64,000 bases of DNA from Apostichopus japonicus (lineage: Eukaryota > Echinodermata > Holothuroidea > Aspidochirotida > Stichopodidae). Positions 33,734 to 43,857 of the stretch are shown in pieces. Below the pieces are notes generated by a model. The model made no database searches. It had not been told where the DNA came from and was given only the letters and a program-made list of their open reading frames with translations. Made by a program: the position numbers and the translations under genes. The stretch is taken from the NCBI RefSeq assembly GCF_037975245.1, contig NC_092576.1:26301611-26365610 (forward strand), in the 5' to 3' direction. The stretch's first letter is position 1. Every line of letters begins with the position of its first letter.

Positions 33734-35555
33734 GCTTTTTACGTGCAAAGAAAACGGACACAAACCAAAGGTCAACAAAACCAAAAACAATCCCAGTCTG
33801 TAAACAACCACCCAAACCCAACCGAAAACCCACAAACAGAAACCTTTCACCAACCCACAAACGTATGCAATGCAGCGTTCAACGCAACGTGAAAAGGACA
33901 CGGACCAAAAGGCCAACAGAACCAAAACAACAAAGCTCTACAAACCAGCCCCAAAAAGCCAACTCAAAACCACAAACATAACCCCCCAACCCATATTATG
34001 TAACGACCACACAACCCCCCCCCACACCTAACAACTAACTCACTTCAATTTTCATCCGGGGTACGCCGTCCCGATAGCAGACGACAGGCTTGCGCATTAC
34101 CTGCGAAGTTTTCCCAATACGGGTCTTTTCAGGCCCCTGGCAGTGTTCCCCCTTTTCCTACGAGCTGGCAGAGTTCTTAGCTCCTCGTGAACCTTGATCG
34201 AGTGGACCTCCCTCTCAGGAACAGGAGGTCCACTAGCGACCATCGTGTCTGGTATAGCGGAAGCGGCTGCGGGTAGGGTGGAAGGGCCACTCGAGTCAAT
34301 GAGATCAGTGGCCTGTTTTGTCTCATCAAACCAATCGGAGGACTCCTTAGCCACAACTAATAAGGCTGTAGTGCAGTCCTCCATTGGCGAGTCAGAATCT
34401 GGGCCACTTAATGTCTCTTGGGCCGGTTGACTCGGGCCCGACTAGTATCACCGATAGCGGGCGTAGCTACCGGTGAACCAGTACAAGCGGCATCCTGCGC
34501 CGCGTGCCACTCCGCTAGTACCATCTCCGCCGTTTTGTCCTGCTCTGCCTCAGTGGGCAGGCTGGCAGTCTCGGCAAGTTCGATCAGGGGAGAGGTCGGA
34601 CACGAAAGGGGGAACAAAGCCTCCATCGGGGCGCTAGTGTCGGACACTGGGGCGATGACAGGAGCATCATGTGATACGGTGTCAGAGACCGGGACAGGGA
34701 CCGCTTCAACCACGCCCGTAGCCACTCTCGCGGCGTATGGGCGGTCTGGGCATAAACGGGCGAGATGGCCCGTTTTCCCACACGAGTTGCAAACGATATC
34801 CCTTTTACACTCGGCCAGGGTATGCCCAACCTGTAAACAGCGGCTACACCGCTTGTTCGGGCACAACCTGGCCTCATACCCTTCTAGCTCGCACCTCCAA
34901 CAAGTGCGAGGCTGGCCCGGGTATGCAATGTAGGCCCCGGGCCCATTAGGCTACAAGGTAGAGGGAATATCGGACTTGAGTTCGACTCTAACTCGTCTAG
35001 TCCTGGTCTTAACACCCTTACATTCAAGGAATCCCGGCTCCTCGTAGCCGGTCACTTTCCCAAAACGCCCCAGTGTCCGAACAACAACCTGTTCAGACAT
35101 GTCCAGAGGGAGGTGGAAGCCTGTCAGCCACACCGAACTGTCATACGGTGTGACCTTCAGTCCCTCAACTCCCTCCAACACATGGACGCCTCGGACGCGG
35201 GCAGCCTCCGAGGTGAATCTAACATCAAAACAATTCATACCCTAGAGAGGTTTACGCTGAAGCGCGTCAACCTCTCCAGGGACCTTTAAACCAACAGAAC
35301 GCAAAACTGAAAAAACCGGGGACGACCTTAGCCTCCCCCGAAAAACTCAACAAAACGATTTTGCTGTCACGACGAGCCGCCATGACAGCTAGGGGTGTGG
35401 CAAGCCACGCACCTACTAAAACCAAAAACCACGAAACAAAGCCAAAACTACACTTAACAAACTGTTGAAAGGCCAACGTAAAAAACACAACGTGTGTGGT
35501 GAACGACAAGTGGAAAGCAGCCGAGGAGACGTCCGCACTCCAGGAAAACCAGCTA
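33734..35555 (-). mobile_element. Family C, copy 2: full-length gag-only LINE derivative
   Basis: A 1.82-kb minus-strand element with both ends defined. The 3' end (sense) reads TTTGCACGTAAAAAGC at 33734-33749 and the 5' end GGTTTTCCTGGAGTGCGGACG lies at about 35530-35555. It is flanked by CCGCAGTGTTT at 33721-33731 and 35556-35566 (11-bp target-site duplication, with two further unmatched bases at the 3' side). It encodes ORF1 only. Sense bases after the ORF1 stop (TAATGCGCAAGCCTGTCGTC...GACGGCGTACCCCGGATG) match the last ORF2 codons of family B, then the B-type 3' UTR follows. It therefore resembles HAL1-type half-LINEs, which must borrow reverse transcriptase from a full element. Confidence 0.85.
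34097..35383 (-). pseudogene. Family C copy 2 ORF1 (gag-like)
   Basis: Starts MAARRDSKIVLLSFSGEAKV at 35383. Past a frameshift it gives MNCFDVRFTSEAARVRGVHV, VRTLGRFGKVTGYEEPGFLE (RRM-like part), YPGQPRTCWRCELEGYEARLC (a knuckle with Tyr for His), CSRCLQVGHTLAEC and CNSCGKTGHLARLC. A long Pro/Ala/Ser/acidic tail ends KRPVLGKLRR at the stop near 34097. Frameshifts lie near 35310, 34950 and 34430, and a stop interrupts near 35240. The tail is longer than that of family A ORF1 and is shared by all three family C copies. Confidence 0.8.
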
Positions 35556-35568
35556 CCGCAGTGTTTTG

Positions 35569-35795
35569 CTCCTGTGACTAGTCGCAGCAACATCGCAGCA
35601 AAGAAATATGACTTCGCAGGAGCACCATCTTGTTGTAACTAGTCGCGGCATCTGTTTTTACCTCCATGGTCGCAGCTTTTTCGCGGCAAGGAAAGTAACT
35701 TCGTTGGAAAGGCCTTTTGGTGGCAACCAGTCGCAGCTACTTCGCGGCATAGGAATAATCACTTTACAGGAAGGTACCTTTCCTGCAACTAGTTT
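35569..35795 (+). repeat. GTCGCAGC array, possible left arm of a foldback element
   Basis: Three or four imperfect units of 62-87 bp, each opening AACTAGTCGCAGC or a variant (about 35577, 35638, 35725, with a decayed start near 35787) and carrying ACTTCGCGGC or ACTTCGCAGG. It starts GCTCCTGTGACTAG. The array at 38735-38985 has the same vocabulary in reverse complement and ends TTACAGGGGC, so the two could be terminal inverted repeats (GCYCCTGT...). Confidence 0.55.
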
Positions 35796-38734
35796 TGGGA
35801 ACTCAAATTATTACTGCATGATCATGGGCAGGTTCCCCTTTCTGCAACTAGCTGTATTTACTACATTGCAAGAAAGCTATCATAGTGCAGCGATTCGGCA
35901 GTTACCTTCCTTACCTTCACAACAAGGAGAAACTTAAATACAATGTTACAGACTCAAACTCTACACAAACCAAACAGAAATCTTTAAATTATTCTTGGTT
36001 TCAATTAAAGAGCCATTATCTCTTAAATGTTTTCACTTTTCCTTTAGGAATAGAAAATATGTGGTACCAATGAACAAACTGTAATGGTTACTAAATGAGG
36101 AGAGGTATACTGGGGACTGTAACATCAAGGCTATAGAGCTCATAGATCAGCAATTAAAAACTTACTGATATTTAAAAAAAAATCCATTCGTACAAGAAAC
36201 CCACAATTACACTAAGCAATGTAAATCATTCAAATCTTAAAAGTTAACTCAAAACTCTGAGAACAAAACTCAGGAAGATTCTTCATAATTCTACCAACGT
36301 CACTGTTGTTTCTGTTAATTAGTTAAAAGGTTTCAGTTAATCAGTTTAAAATGTTAATCAGTGTCTTTAAAATTTGAAAACCAATCCATACTTCTCTATA
36401 ATGATTGGTTCAGGTGTCTGACATGTCTATCATGTATGGAAGAGTTTAAAAAGTCAAACAGAACAGTGAAGAAACTACCATGATAGCATGCTCTGTTAAG
36501 GAGATATGACACTTTGCATATTTCAAAATTTCTTTGCAAATGGCTGGTGTAGAAAGACTAACTGTGAGGGTGTGATGTGACATCCTCACTTCCTTGACAT
36601 GTGTCAATATATTTCATTGAAAAGTAATTAAATTTTTGGTCATAAATGTAAAAGAAATATAGTCTAACATTCTTCAGACGTTAAATCTCAAATACTTCCC
36701 TTGACACATATGTGATCTCCTGTCGTATCTTTTGGTTGTAAGTCATAAAATCTTACAAAATGTTTTAATAAAATAACAAAAACTTTTCAGGACTGTCAGG
36801 ATATGACGTCACAGCTAGTCTGATTTCAGCACTTTCTACACAATCAGGATAGAACTTTAAACTTTAATATCTCCTAAACGGAAAAAGATATTTGAATAAT
36901 TTCTTCACTATTGGGTTCCATGTATTGTCCTCTTTCATATAAGATAAAGATTGTGACAAAACCAGGACGCTGAAACAAGTTTTGAACTTGAGTATGTACA
37001 TTGAGGTATTTGTTCCTCTCAAAGTCAATCGTCATCCTGCATATATTACAGTTGGTCTGGCCATCTTCAACAGAGCTAAACCAGGACCCGCAGTTATAAT
37101 ACTTTTGAACTGGGGAATCTGCCTTTTCAAAATAGTTCTTAAACTATCAGACAGCTGGACATCAGTGATGGAATGCATAGTTGCAAATGTGAGTATCAGG
37201 AGAAGACTTGTTTCTACTGTCATCCAATGTCCTCTATAGATGTATGATGAACCACTCCTGGACTCTGTCTCTCCATTATCTTCCAAAGGTGAAGCATCAC
37301 ATGTATCATCGGGCTCAACCAACGTATCCTCCCACTTATCAGAAATGTGACCATCTTGGTCAAGAGTTGCCTTAGTTCAATTACTACAGTTGCTAAAGGT
37401 ATAGGTAGATGGTGGGTGGATAATTGTGTGCTCTGAAAATAATCTATGAAATGAAGTTAATCCCTGTCGAATTTAAATAATGCAATGGTGTGTGATATTA
37501 TCTACGCAATGATGTGTCAATGTTGAGCTTATTTTGGACATGACGCACCTATCTTGGGGTTGGAGGTGCATCATATATTTTGTGAATCCATGCTGTTTAA
37601 GCTAGCACGTCATGTCTGCTGTAAGAGGGGGGGGGGGGTTGTTGACTGACCTGATTATAATTCCGAATGGCTGTGGCCATTGACCCACCAACATGCTAAT
37701 TTCAATTGCTGACTAGGCTATTTATAGGAATTGTACTCACCAACATTTTGTTTCCTGGAAACAGTTGCTGCAAGTTCATTCCCAATCGTTGCTTTTTGAG
37801 ATTAGATCTGCAGAAAAAAGGTACAATGATTATTGTACTTGTAGGTGTATGCACAGACATAAGTATGACATAATATGAATATTTATACACTACGAACGTC
37901 ATTGACCAATAGGCCAATGTAATACGACACCATGCTTAACTTGTGTACAGTCTACATGGCAGTTGTACCAGGGAGTTCCATACATCTCCCTGGTTGTACC
38001 AACGCAAAGTCTTGAATCTATTTTTAGCAACGGCTCGTAACTAAACCTGCATTTCTGATAGGTTGAATTCAAACTAGTGGGTTTGGCGGAACTGTATGCG
38101 ATTAATTTTAACTGGAATTTGTCGAGGACACTCTTCTCATTATCTGCAAATATCCTTAATTACTCGCCAATTAACGTTGTTGGCAGGAAAAAAACCTGGC
38201 TAATATCTTACTTTGCTGTTTTGTGATTGATATATGTAAAAAAATCGATGGACATGTCAAAAAAGTAGCAAACGGCGACCAAACGCAAAATGCTGCTTTA
38301 AGTTTCCTTGCTTGTATAAGGAAGGATCTGGAGAGTAATGGTGAAGCGAAGAGAAAAGACTTTATACTTACTCTCAAATTTCATATCCGCAATGAAACAT
38401 TTCAGCAATTCCATGAGTATTCAATAATAACAAATTGAAGAGGATACTAATTGGTATTTGTCATTAACCTGAGGGAAATTTGTCTTTCTTCTCCACTGTA
38501 TGGTGGCAGTGTACTGAAGATGAAAGATGCTGATGTCACAAAGGCAATCAGCAGCAAGTGCAGCACAGTCAGGAGACTGATGAAGAAAGTGATGCTGACA
38601 TGTTGGGGATAATGGGAGGGGGCAGAGGTAAATTAGAGAAGACAATAATATTACAAGTTTAACAACTAAAATTAAAAGTATAGAACTAAAAATAAAGTAG
38701 TTTATACCTACAAAGTTCGTATGTGTTATTTTTG
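35796..38734. other. Region between the two inverted arrays, no gene recognised
   Basis: AT-rich, with only short unsupported frames. It contains an 11-base G run near 37627 and a small hairpin at 37968-37993 (CCAGGGAG, 10-base loop, CTCCCTGG) flanked by GTTGTACC direct copies. If the arrays are foldback arms, this is the interior of that element and it does not code for a visible transposase. Confidence 0.45.
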
Positions 38735-38985
38735 TTGCAAGGACCTCTCCGGAGAGGTCGCCACAAGCCCCTTTCCCTGCGAAGTTGCCGCAACCCCCAT
38801 TCCGGCGAAATCGTCACAAGCCTCATTTGCATGTGAAAAGTGAAGTCGCAGCGAAGTCGCTGCGAGGTCGCTGCAAGCCTCTCTCCGGCGAAGTCGCCGC
38901 AAGCCTCTTTCCGGCGAAGTCACCGCAAGCTTCGTTTGCATGTGAACAGTGAAGTCGCAAAGGGCCTTTTTTTTTACAGGGGCTA
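38735..38985 (-). repeat. GCGACTTCGC array, possible right arm of a foldback element
   Basis: On the minus strand the unit is GCTTGCGGCGACTTCGCCGG plus A.AGAG, about 27 bp, repeated with variation. It is interrupted twice by CACATGCAAACGAAGCTTGC or CACATGCAAATGAGGCTTGT. GCGACTTCGC is itself a near palindrome, so each unit can form a small hairpin. It ends in a T9 run and TTACAGGGGC. Orientation is opposite to the array at 35.6 kb. Confidence 0.65.
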
Positions 38986-39339
38986 TATTCATATGTGTAC
39001 ATCAGTATAGTGTTATGAAATAGTAATACTGCCTCTTTGATGTTCCCGAAACACTCCATCGAGACACCTTACAGGCCCCCTTATATATTTATCTAGGTCA
39101 TGGATTCAGTTTTCCCACGATTAGTTTTAACTATCTTATTGAATCATGTCACAGGGCCTTTTCCCAAAATAGATTCTCACGTGGTATGGAAGTTTTCATA
39201 AGAAAAGGGGTGGACTTCCAAACTCCCAACCAATCAGGGCAGATCAGTGCTTTCTAGACGAATTTTTATATCGTTAAGTTAATGCAGGATGAGCAGGTTA
39301 TTGGCTGCCTTCTGATTGTGCGCAGTGGGATTTTCGGTA

Positions 39340-39440
39340 CAGTAATGTATAAAAGGCGGCATTGTCCCGCAAGTTCACCACTTCGTCATCACTTCGTCAC
39401 CATTTCATCACTCCTTCTAATTGCGGAATTGACGGAGTCA
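39340..39440 (+). promoter_or_regulatory. TATA-box-like core promoter upstream of the hAT gene
   Basis: TGTATAAAAGGCGGCATTG at about 39346 is a good TATA-box context, followed by an imperfect triplicate of CACTTCGTCATCACTTCGTC over about 35 bp. The first recognisable hAT coding sequence begins about 300 bp downstream. The link is by position only. Confidence 0.4.
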
Positions 39441-39649
39441 AATCATTGTAATTTTGTTTGTAGGAGATTCGACAGAAGAAATTTCTCGTCAACTTTTTTT
39501 CCGAGAACTCATTGTTTTCTTCTATCTTCCGTTCGAGACGTCTCCTGAAGAAGCATAAAATACGGCATCAAGATAACCCCAGTACCTTTCTATCGCGAGT
39601 CCCGATATAGTATTACTATCGGAGGAGCCGGGCTTGTCACAATATTACA

Positions 39650-41356
39650 ATAGCTAAACATTCCAGCAAAGCGATTCTGACGTATTTTGCTCCAGCAAAA
39701 AAGAAAACTGCAGTACCTGATGTAACTGATAATGCAAGCATTGATTCTTTATCGACATCAGCAAGTTCAGCGACCATGGAAAACCCAAATGAGCTGTTAT
39801 CTTCAGCCCTAGATACCTCACCAGAAAATGATACTCTGGTTAGCAAAGATAGCATTGAGGGGATACAGCCAATAGACCCTTTCTGTTCATGATCCCAGAA
39901 GTGCATCGCGCTTTCTTGAAGAAGGCTCCTTCCAACCAAATTATACGTTCCCAACAAGTACTGAGAGGAAGTTCAGGAGAAAGTGGTTCTCTGTGTTAAC
40001 ATGGATAGAGTACAGTCCTGCCCTAGATAAAGCCTTCTGTTTCCCCTGCCGAGCATTTCCTGGAAAAGGTTGCATGGAAGATGCTTTCAGGAAACACGGT
40101 TTCAATAACTTGAAGAAGAGCACAAACAAATTCAGTGACCACCAAAATAGTATTTCACATCTTGCTACGATGGAGCAACTGATCGCGTTGAGAAGTTGCC
40201 AACAAATGGGTAGTGTAGCTAGCCAACTGAACTCAGCTCATGAGAGGGAGGTTATGGGAAAGAGAGAATATTTGTGGTCAAGACATTGCTTTTTTGTGCC
40301 CGGACAGGTATACCACTTCGGGGTCATGATAAATCTCAAGATTCATCCAACAAGGGTAAGAAATTCAGTCTCATGGAACTGGGAGCTGATGATAATTCTG
40401 TCATCGACAAATATTCCAAAAAAAAAGGAAAGATCTTTCAGCTACGTCCAAGGAAAACACCAAAATGAACTTTTATCAATAATGACAGACAATGTGCTGC
40501 AGAAGATAACTAAAGATATTCAGAAGGCCGGATTTTTTTGCCGCAATAGCAGATGAAACGCAAGACATCAGTCGACATGAACAAGTTGCCGTCGTTCTGA
40601 GACACTGTGATGATAAGTTCAACATGAGTCATTCATCGGTTTCTACAGAACAAACAAAACAGATGGGGATTCCTTGGTTCCTTACTCAAAGAAGAAGTAT
40701 TGTCCCTAGGTTTGGACATGAAGAACATTAGAGCCCAGTGCTATGATGGAGCAGCAAACATGTATGTGGCCATGTATGTGCATTGTCATGCACATATTCT
40801 TAACCTGTGCATCGTAGACATGTGCACGTAAGTACCTGCTGTTGCTTATCTGATGACAACAATGTCTGCACTCCACACCTTTATGGAAGGGTCTGCCAAA
40901 CGTCATGCCATTTTGGAGAACTTTATGAAGGGTAAGACAGCAGGTTTGTTGGCTTATCCACCACCTTGAAATCTTTGAGTGACACATGATGGAGTTGTCC
41001 AGCCGATGCACTGAAGAGTGTCTTCGATAATTGTGACCCTCTTCTGACTGCATTGGAGGAGATATCAGAAACAAGGAGGGCAGGCAAGCATGATAGAGTC
41101 GATTAGAAACTCTTCACAGGCATACTCCTGCGCCGGATTCTGACAGTGCAATATGCTCGCGAAAGAATTTCAATCAAAACACTAAACTATGCAACTGTCA
41201 AGTCATTAGCCAGAGCTACTGTGGAAGTCCTCACCACTATGAGGTCAGATGATTATTTTGAGAAACTATGGGTATACACCCTAGGTCTAAGTAAAGATCT
41301 AGACATTCCGGGTCCCATGCCTCGTAGAAGAACTGCGCCCCCAAAGCTTGGTGGTG
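39650..41356 (+). pseudogene. hAT-type (ZMYM1-like) transposase, N-terminal and central part
   Basis: Reading across frameshifts gives KAILTYFAPAKKKTA, ASRFLEEGSFQPNYTFPTST, WFSVLTWIEYSPALDKAFCF and PCRAFPGKGCMEDAF (a TTF-type zinc finger). Further on are GIPLRGHDKSQDSSNKG, FIAAIADETQDISRHEQVAV and QCYDGAANM. SLARATVEVLTTMRSDDYFE and PRRRTAPPKLGG close this part. These are landmarks of the hAT transposases related to ZMYM1 and '52 kDa repressor' proteins (ADET, YDGA.NM). At 41357 the frame meets a family C insertion; the C-terminus is at 42576-42637 and 43622-43857. Frameshifts are numerous, for example near 39892, 40300, 40545 and 40715. Confidence 0.75.
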
Positions 41357-42575
41357 GGTAATGCGCAAGCCTGTTGTCTGCCGTCAGGGCGGCGTGCCCC
41401 GGACGGGGTTTGTGGTCGTTACATAATATGGGTCGGGGGGGGGGGTCTGTTTGTAGTTTGGGGTTGGCTTTTTGGGGCTGGTTTGGCATACCCTGGCCGA
41501 GTGTAAGGGGATATCGTGTGTAACTCGTGTGGGAAAACGGGCCATCTCGCCCGGTTATGCCCAGACCGCTCATACGCCGCGAGAGTGGCTACGGGCGTGG
41601 CTGAAGCGGTCCCCGTTCCGGCCTCTGACACCGTACCACCTGATGCTCCTGACATCGACCCAGTGTCCGACACTAGCGCCCCGGTGGAGGCTTTGTTCCC
41701 CTTTCGTGTCCGACCTCTTCCCTAATCGAAGTTGCAGAGACTGCCAGCCTGCCCACTGAGGCAGAGCAGGACAAAATGGCGGAGATGGTACTAGCGGAGT
41801 GGCATGTTGAGCAGGATGCCGCTTGTACTGGTTCACCGTTAGCTACGCCCGCTATCGGTGATATTAGTCGGGCCCCGAGTGAAATGGCCCAAGAGACATT
41901 AAGTGGCTGAGATTCTGACTTGCCAATGGAGGACTGCACTACAGTCTTAGTATTTGTGGCTAAGGAGTCCTCCGATTGCTTTGATGAGACGAAACAGGCC
42001 ACTGATCTCATTGACTCGAGTGGCCCTTCCACTCTGCACACAGTCGCTTCCGCTATACCGGACACGATAGTCGCTAGTGAACCTCCTGTTCCTGACAGGG
42101 AGGTCCACTCGATCAAGGTTGACCAGGAGCTTAGAACTATGCTCGCTCGTAAGAAAAGGGGCAACACTGCTAGGGGCCTGAAAAGACCCATATTGGGAAA
42201 ACTTCGCAGGTAATGCGCAAGCCTGTTGTCTACCATCGGGACGGCGTACCCCGGATGAAAATTTGAGTGAGTTAGGTGTGGGGGGGGGGGGGGTTGTGTG
42301 GTCGTTACATTATATGGGTTTGGGGGGTTGTCTGTGGTTTGGAGTTGGCTTTTTGGGGCTGGTTTGTAGAGCTTTATTGTTTTGGTTTTGTTGGCCTTTG
42401 GGTCCGTGTCCTTTTCACGTCACGCTAAACGCTACATTATATACATTTGTGGGTTAGTGATAGTTTTCTGTTTGTGGGTTTTCAGTTGGGTTTTTGATGG
42501 TTGTTAAACAGACAGGGATTGTTTTTAGTTTTGTTGACCTTTGGTCCGTGTCCGTTTTCTTTGCACGTAAAAAGC
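41357..42575 (+). mobile_element. Family C, copy 3: rearranged, plus strand
   Basis: Two pieces in the same orientation. Piece X (41357-41484) starts GGTAATGCGCAAGCCTG, the ORF1/3' UTR junction, and runs about 128 bp into the 3' UTR. Piece Y (41485-42575) jumps back to ORF1 at GGCATACCCTGGCCGAGTG (coding HTLAEC) and continues through a knuckle (CNSCGKTGHLARLC), the acidic tail and its KLRR stop near 42213. It then passes the same junction and the full 3' UTR to CACGTAAAAAGC. A 14-base G run lies at 42280-42293. The insertion lies in the hAT gene, but no clean target-site duplication is visible. Confidence 0.75.
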
Positions 42576-42637
42576 ACGGAAAGCTGTTCCCAAAAGCGCT
42601 TAGATTTCTTCCAGACACAAAACCTTAGTCAGAGTAT
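42576..42637 (+). pseudogene. hAT transposase, short middle segment
   Basis: Sixty-two bases between the family C 3' end and the solo LTR. In the hAT frame they give KALRFLPDTKP, a stop and SEY. This frame joins directly to EQCCISSSPLYDIPMNSATC after the LTR is removed, which shows that both insertions hit the same gene. Confidence 0.65.
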
Positions 42638-43617
42638 TGTTACGCCCTGGGTTGTTCGGGATGCGTGTACCCCGTATTTCGAACACGCCCAGGGCTAACA
42701 ATATATTTTCCCGTTTGTTTGAATAATTTACCCCGCGATTTGTTGCCATTCATTGACCATTCCATTTACTTTTGTTTTATTATGCAGGTCTCTTTCGCTG
42801 TACCCGTCGTCTGCCATCACCAGCATTCCAGGCATTCGGTCTTTTTATTACGCGAGTTGTTCTGTTTAGCGTTTATCTATTTTACTTTCACTTACTCTCT
42901 ATACCTTGTTTCATTAAGACGGTGTTGTTTTTCTTATGTATTTTGTGTTGTGGAAACTGTATTTACGTCCTTGAAGTTCGGGCAGAGAACTGGAAACCAG
43001 CGGTGAGCAGCACGGCTATTACAGTAAAGTAATATTTCAAAGGCAAGGTTTATTTAATTTAGAGAGCGGGTCCGGGAGCGAGGGCTGACTACGGGCGCCA
43101 TTTCGTATTTGTAGTGTATAAGTAATAATTTCCCGTCCTTGTTGGCTTCTTTGCATATTATAGACTCCGGAGGTAGGGTCAAATTAGGGCTCTCCCCGGA
43201 GGCAGTGTAGGAGTTAATCGAGGCGGGAACACATTGGGCGGTACTGTTCAGTCTGCCGTTGGCGCCCCGTGTGGAGTACTCACTCTCGTAATTCTTAAGA
43301 GCCGTGCTGCCCACGCCCTGGTACGTATTTATTAGTTATTTAGTTAAAGTGAATCTCTGCCCGTTGTTTGCATTTCTTTGTATACGGCAGAAAGACACTG
43401 CCTTAATTTTGTATATATGTTTAAAGTTGATTAAGTAATTACATGGTTGATTTGAGACCCAGTTCTCTAAAAATATATTCTTCTCTCTTTTTTTGTGTAT
43501 TGGTTCAAGCCCTGCTAGCATAAGTCTTCGCCATCCTTTCCCCTGCCCTGACATCAGGTGGCCTCCAGCTGCCTGATAACCCACGCTACCGCTCGGCCGG
43601 GGTACAGGAGTGTTACA
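42638..43617. mobile_element. Solo LTR of an LTR retrotransposon
   Basis: A 980-bp stretch that starts TGTTACGCCCTGGG and ends CAGGAGTGTTACA (TG...CA) and is flanked by the 4-bp duplication GTAT at 42634-42637 and 43618-43621. Removing it restores the hAT reading frame. No gag-pol sequence lies in or next to it, so it is a solo LTR left by LTR-LTR recombination. The first 60 bases can fold into a hairpin (GCCCTGGG...CCCAGGGC). Short frames within it look non-coding. The 4-bp duplication suits several LTR superfamilies, and Gypsy-type is only a guess. Confidence 0.8.
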
Positions 43618-43621
43618 GTAT

Positions 43622-43857
43622 GAGCAATGTTGCATTTCTAGTTCGCCTCTTTATGACATCCCGATGAATTCGGCTACATGCGAAAGGAGCTTCTCCTGCC
43701 TTCGCAGGTTAAAAAACTACTTGCGAAACACCACAGGTCAAGAACGACTAAGTAGTTAAGCTGTGTTGAAAGAACTATCGACGTAGACATCCACAAAGTC
43801 GTTAGTCGATTCGCCACACATGCAAGTGTCAGCGGACGTCGTCTAGCCCTTCATTAA
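43622..43857 (+). pseudogene. hAT transposase C-terminal dimerisation domain
   Basis: Gives PLYDIPMNSATCERSFSCLR, RLKNYLRNTTGQERLSS, a stop and VVSRFATHASVSGRRLALH, ending with TAA at 43855-43857. The 'P...AT.ERSFS.LRR.K.YLR.T..Q.RL..LA.L' pattern is the hAT C-terminal dimerisation region. One TAG (about 43756) and a likely frameshift near 43770 are present. Confidence 0.8.

Noticed and set aside
35608-35937. 109-residue frame over the GTCGCAGC array
   Set aside because: Most of it lies in repeat units and it shows no conserved domain.
39282-39548. 88-residue frame downstream of a TATA-like site
   Set aside because: The frame begins upstream of the TATA word and shows no similarity that I recognise; more likely 5' UTR of the hAT gene.
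42638-43617. Short frames within the solo LTR as a gene
   Set aside because: TG...CA ends, a 4-bp duplication and restoration of the hAT frame on removal identify it as an LTR.
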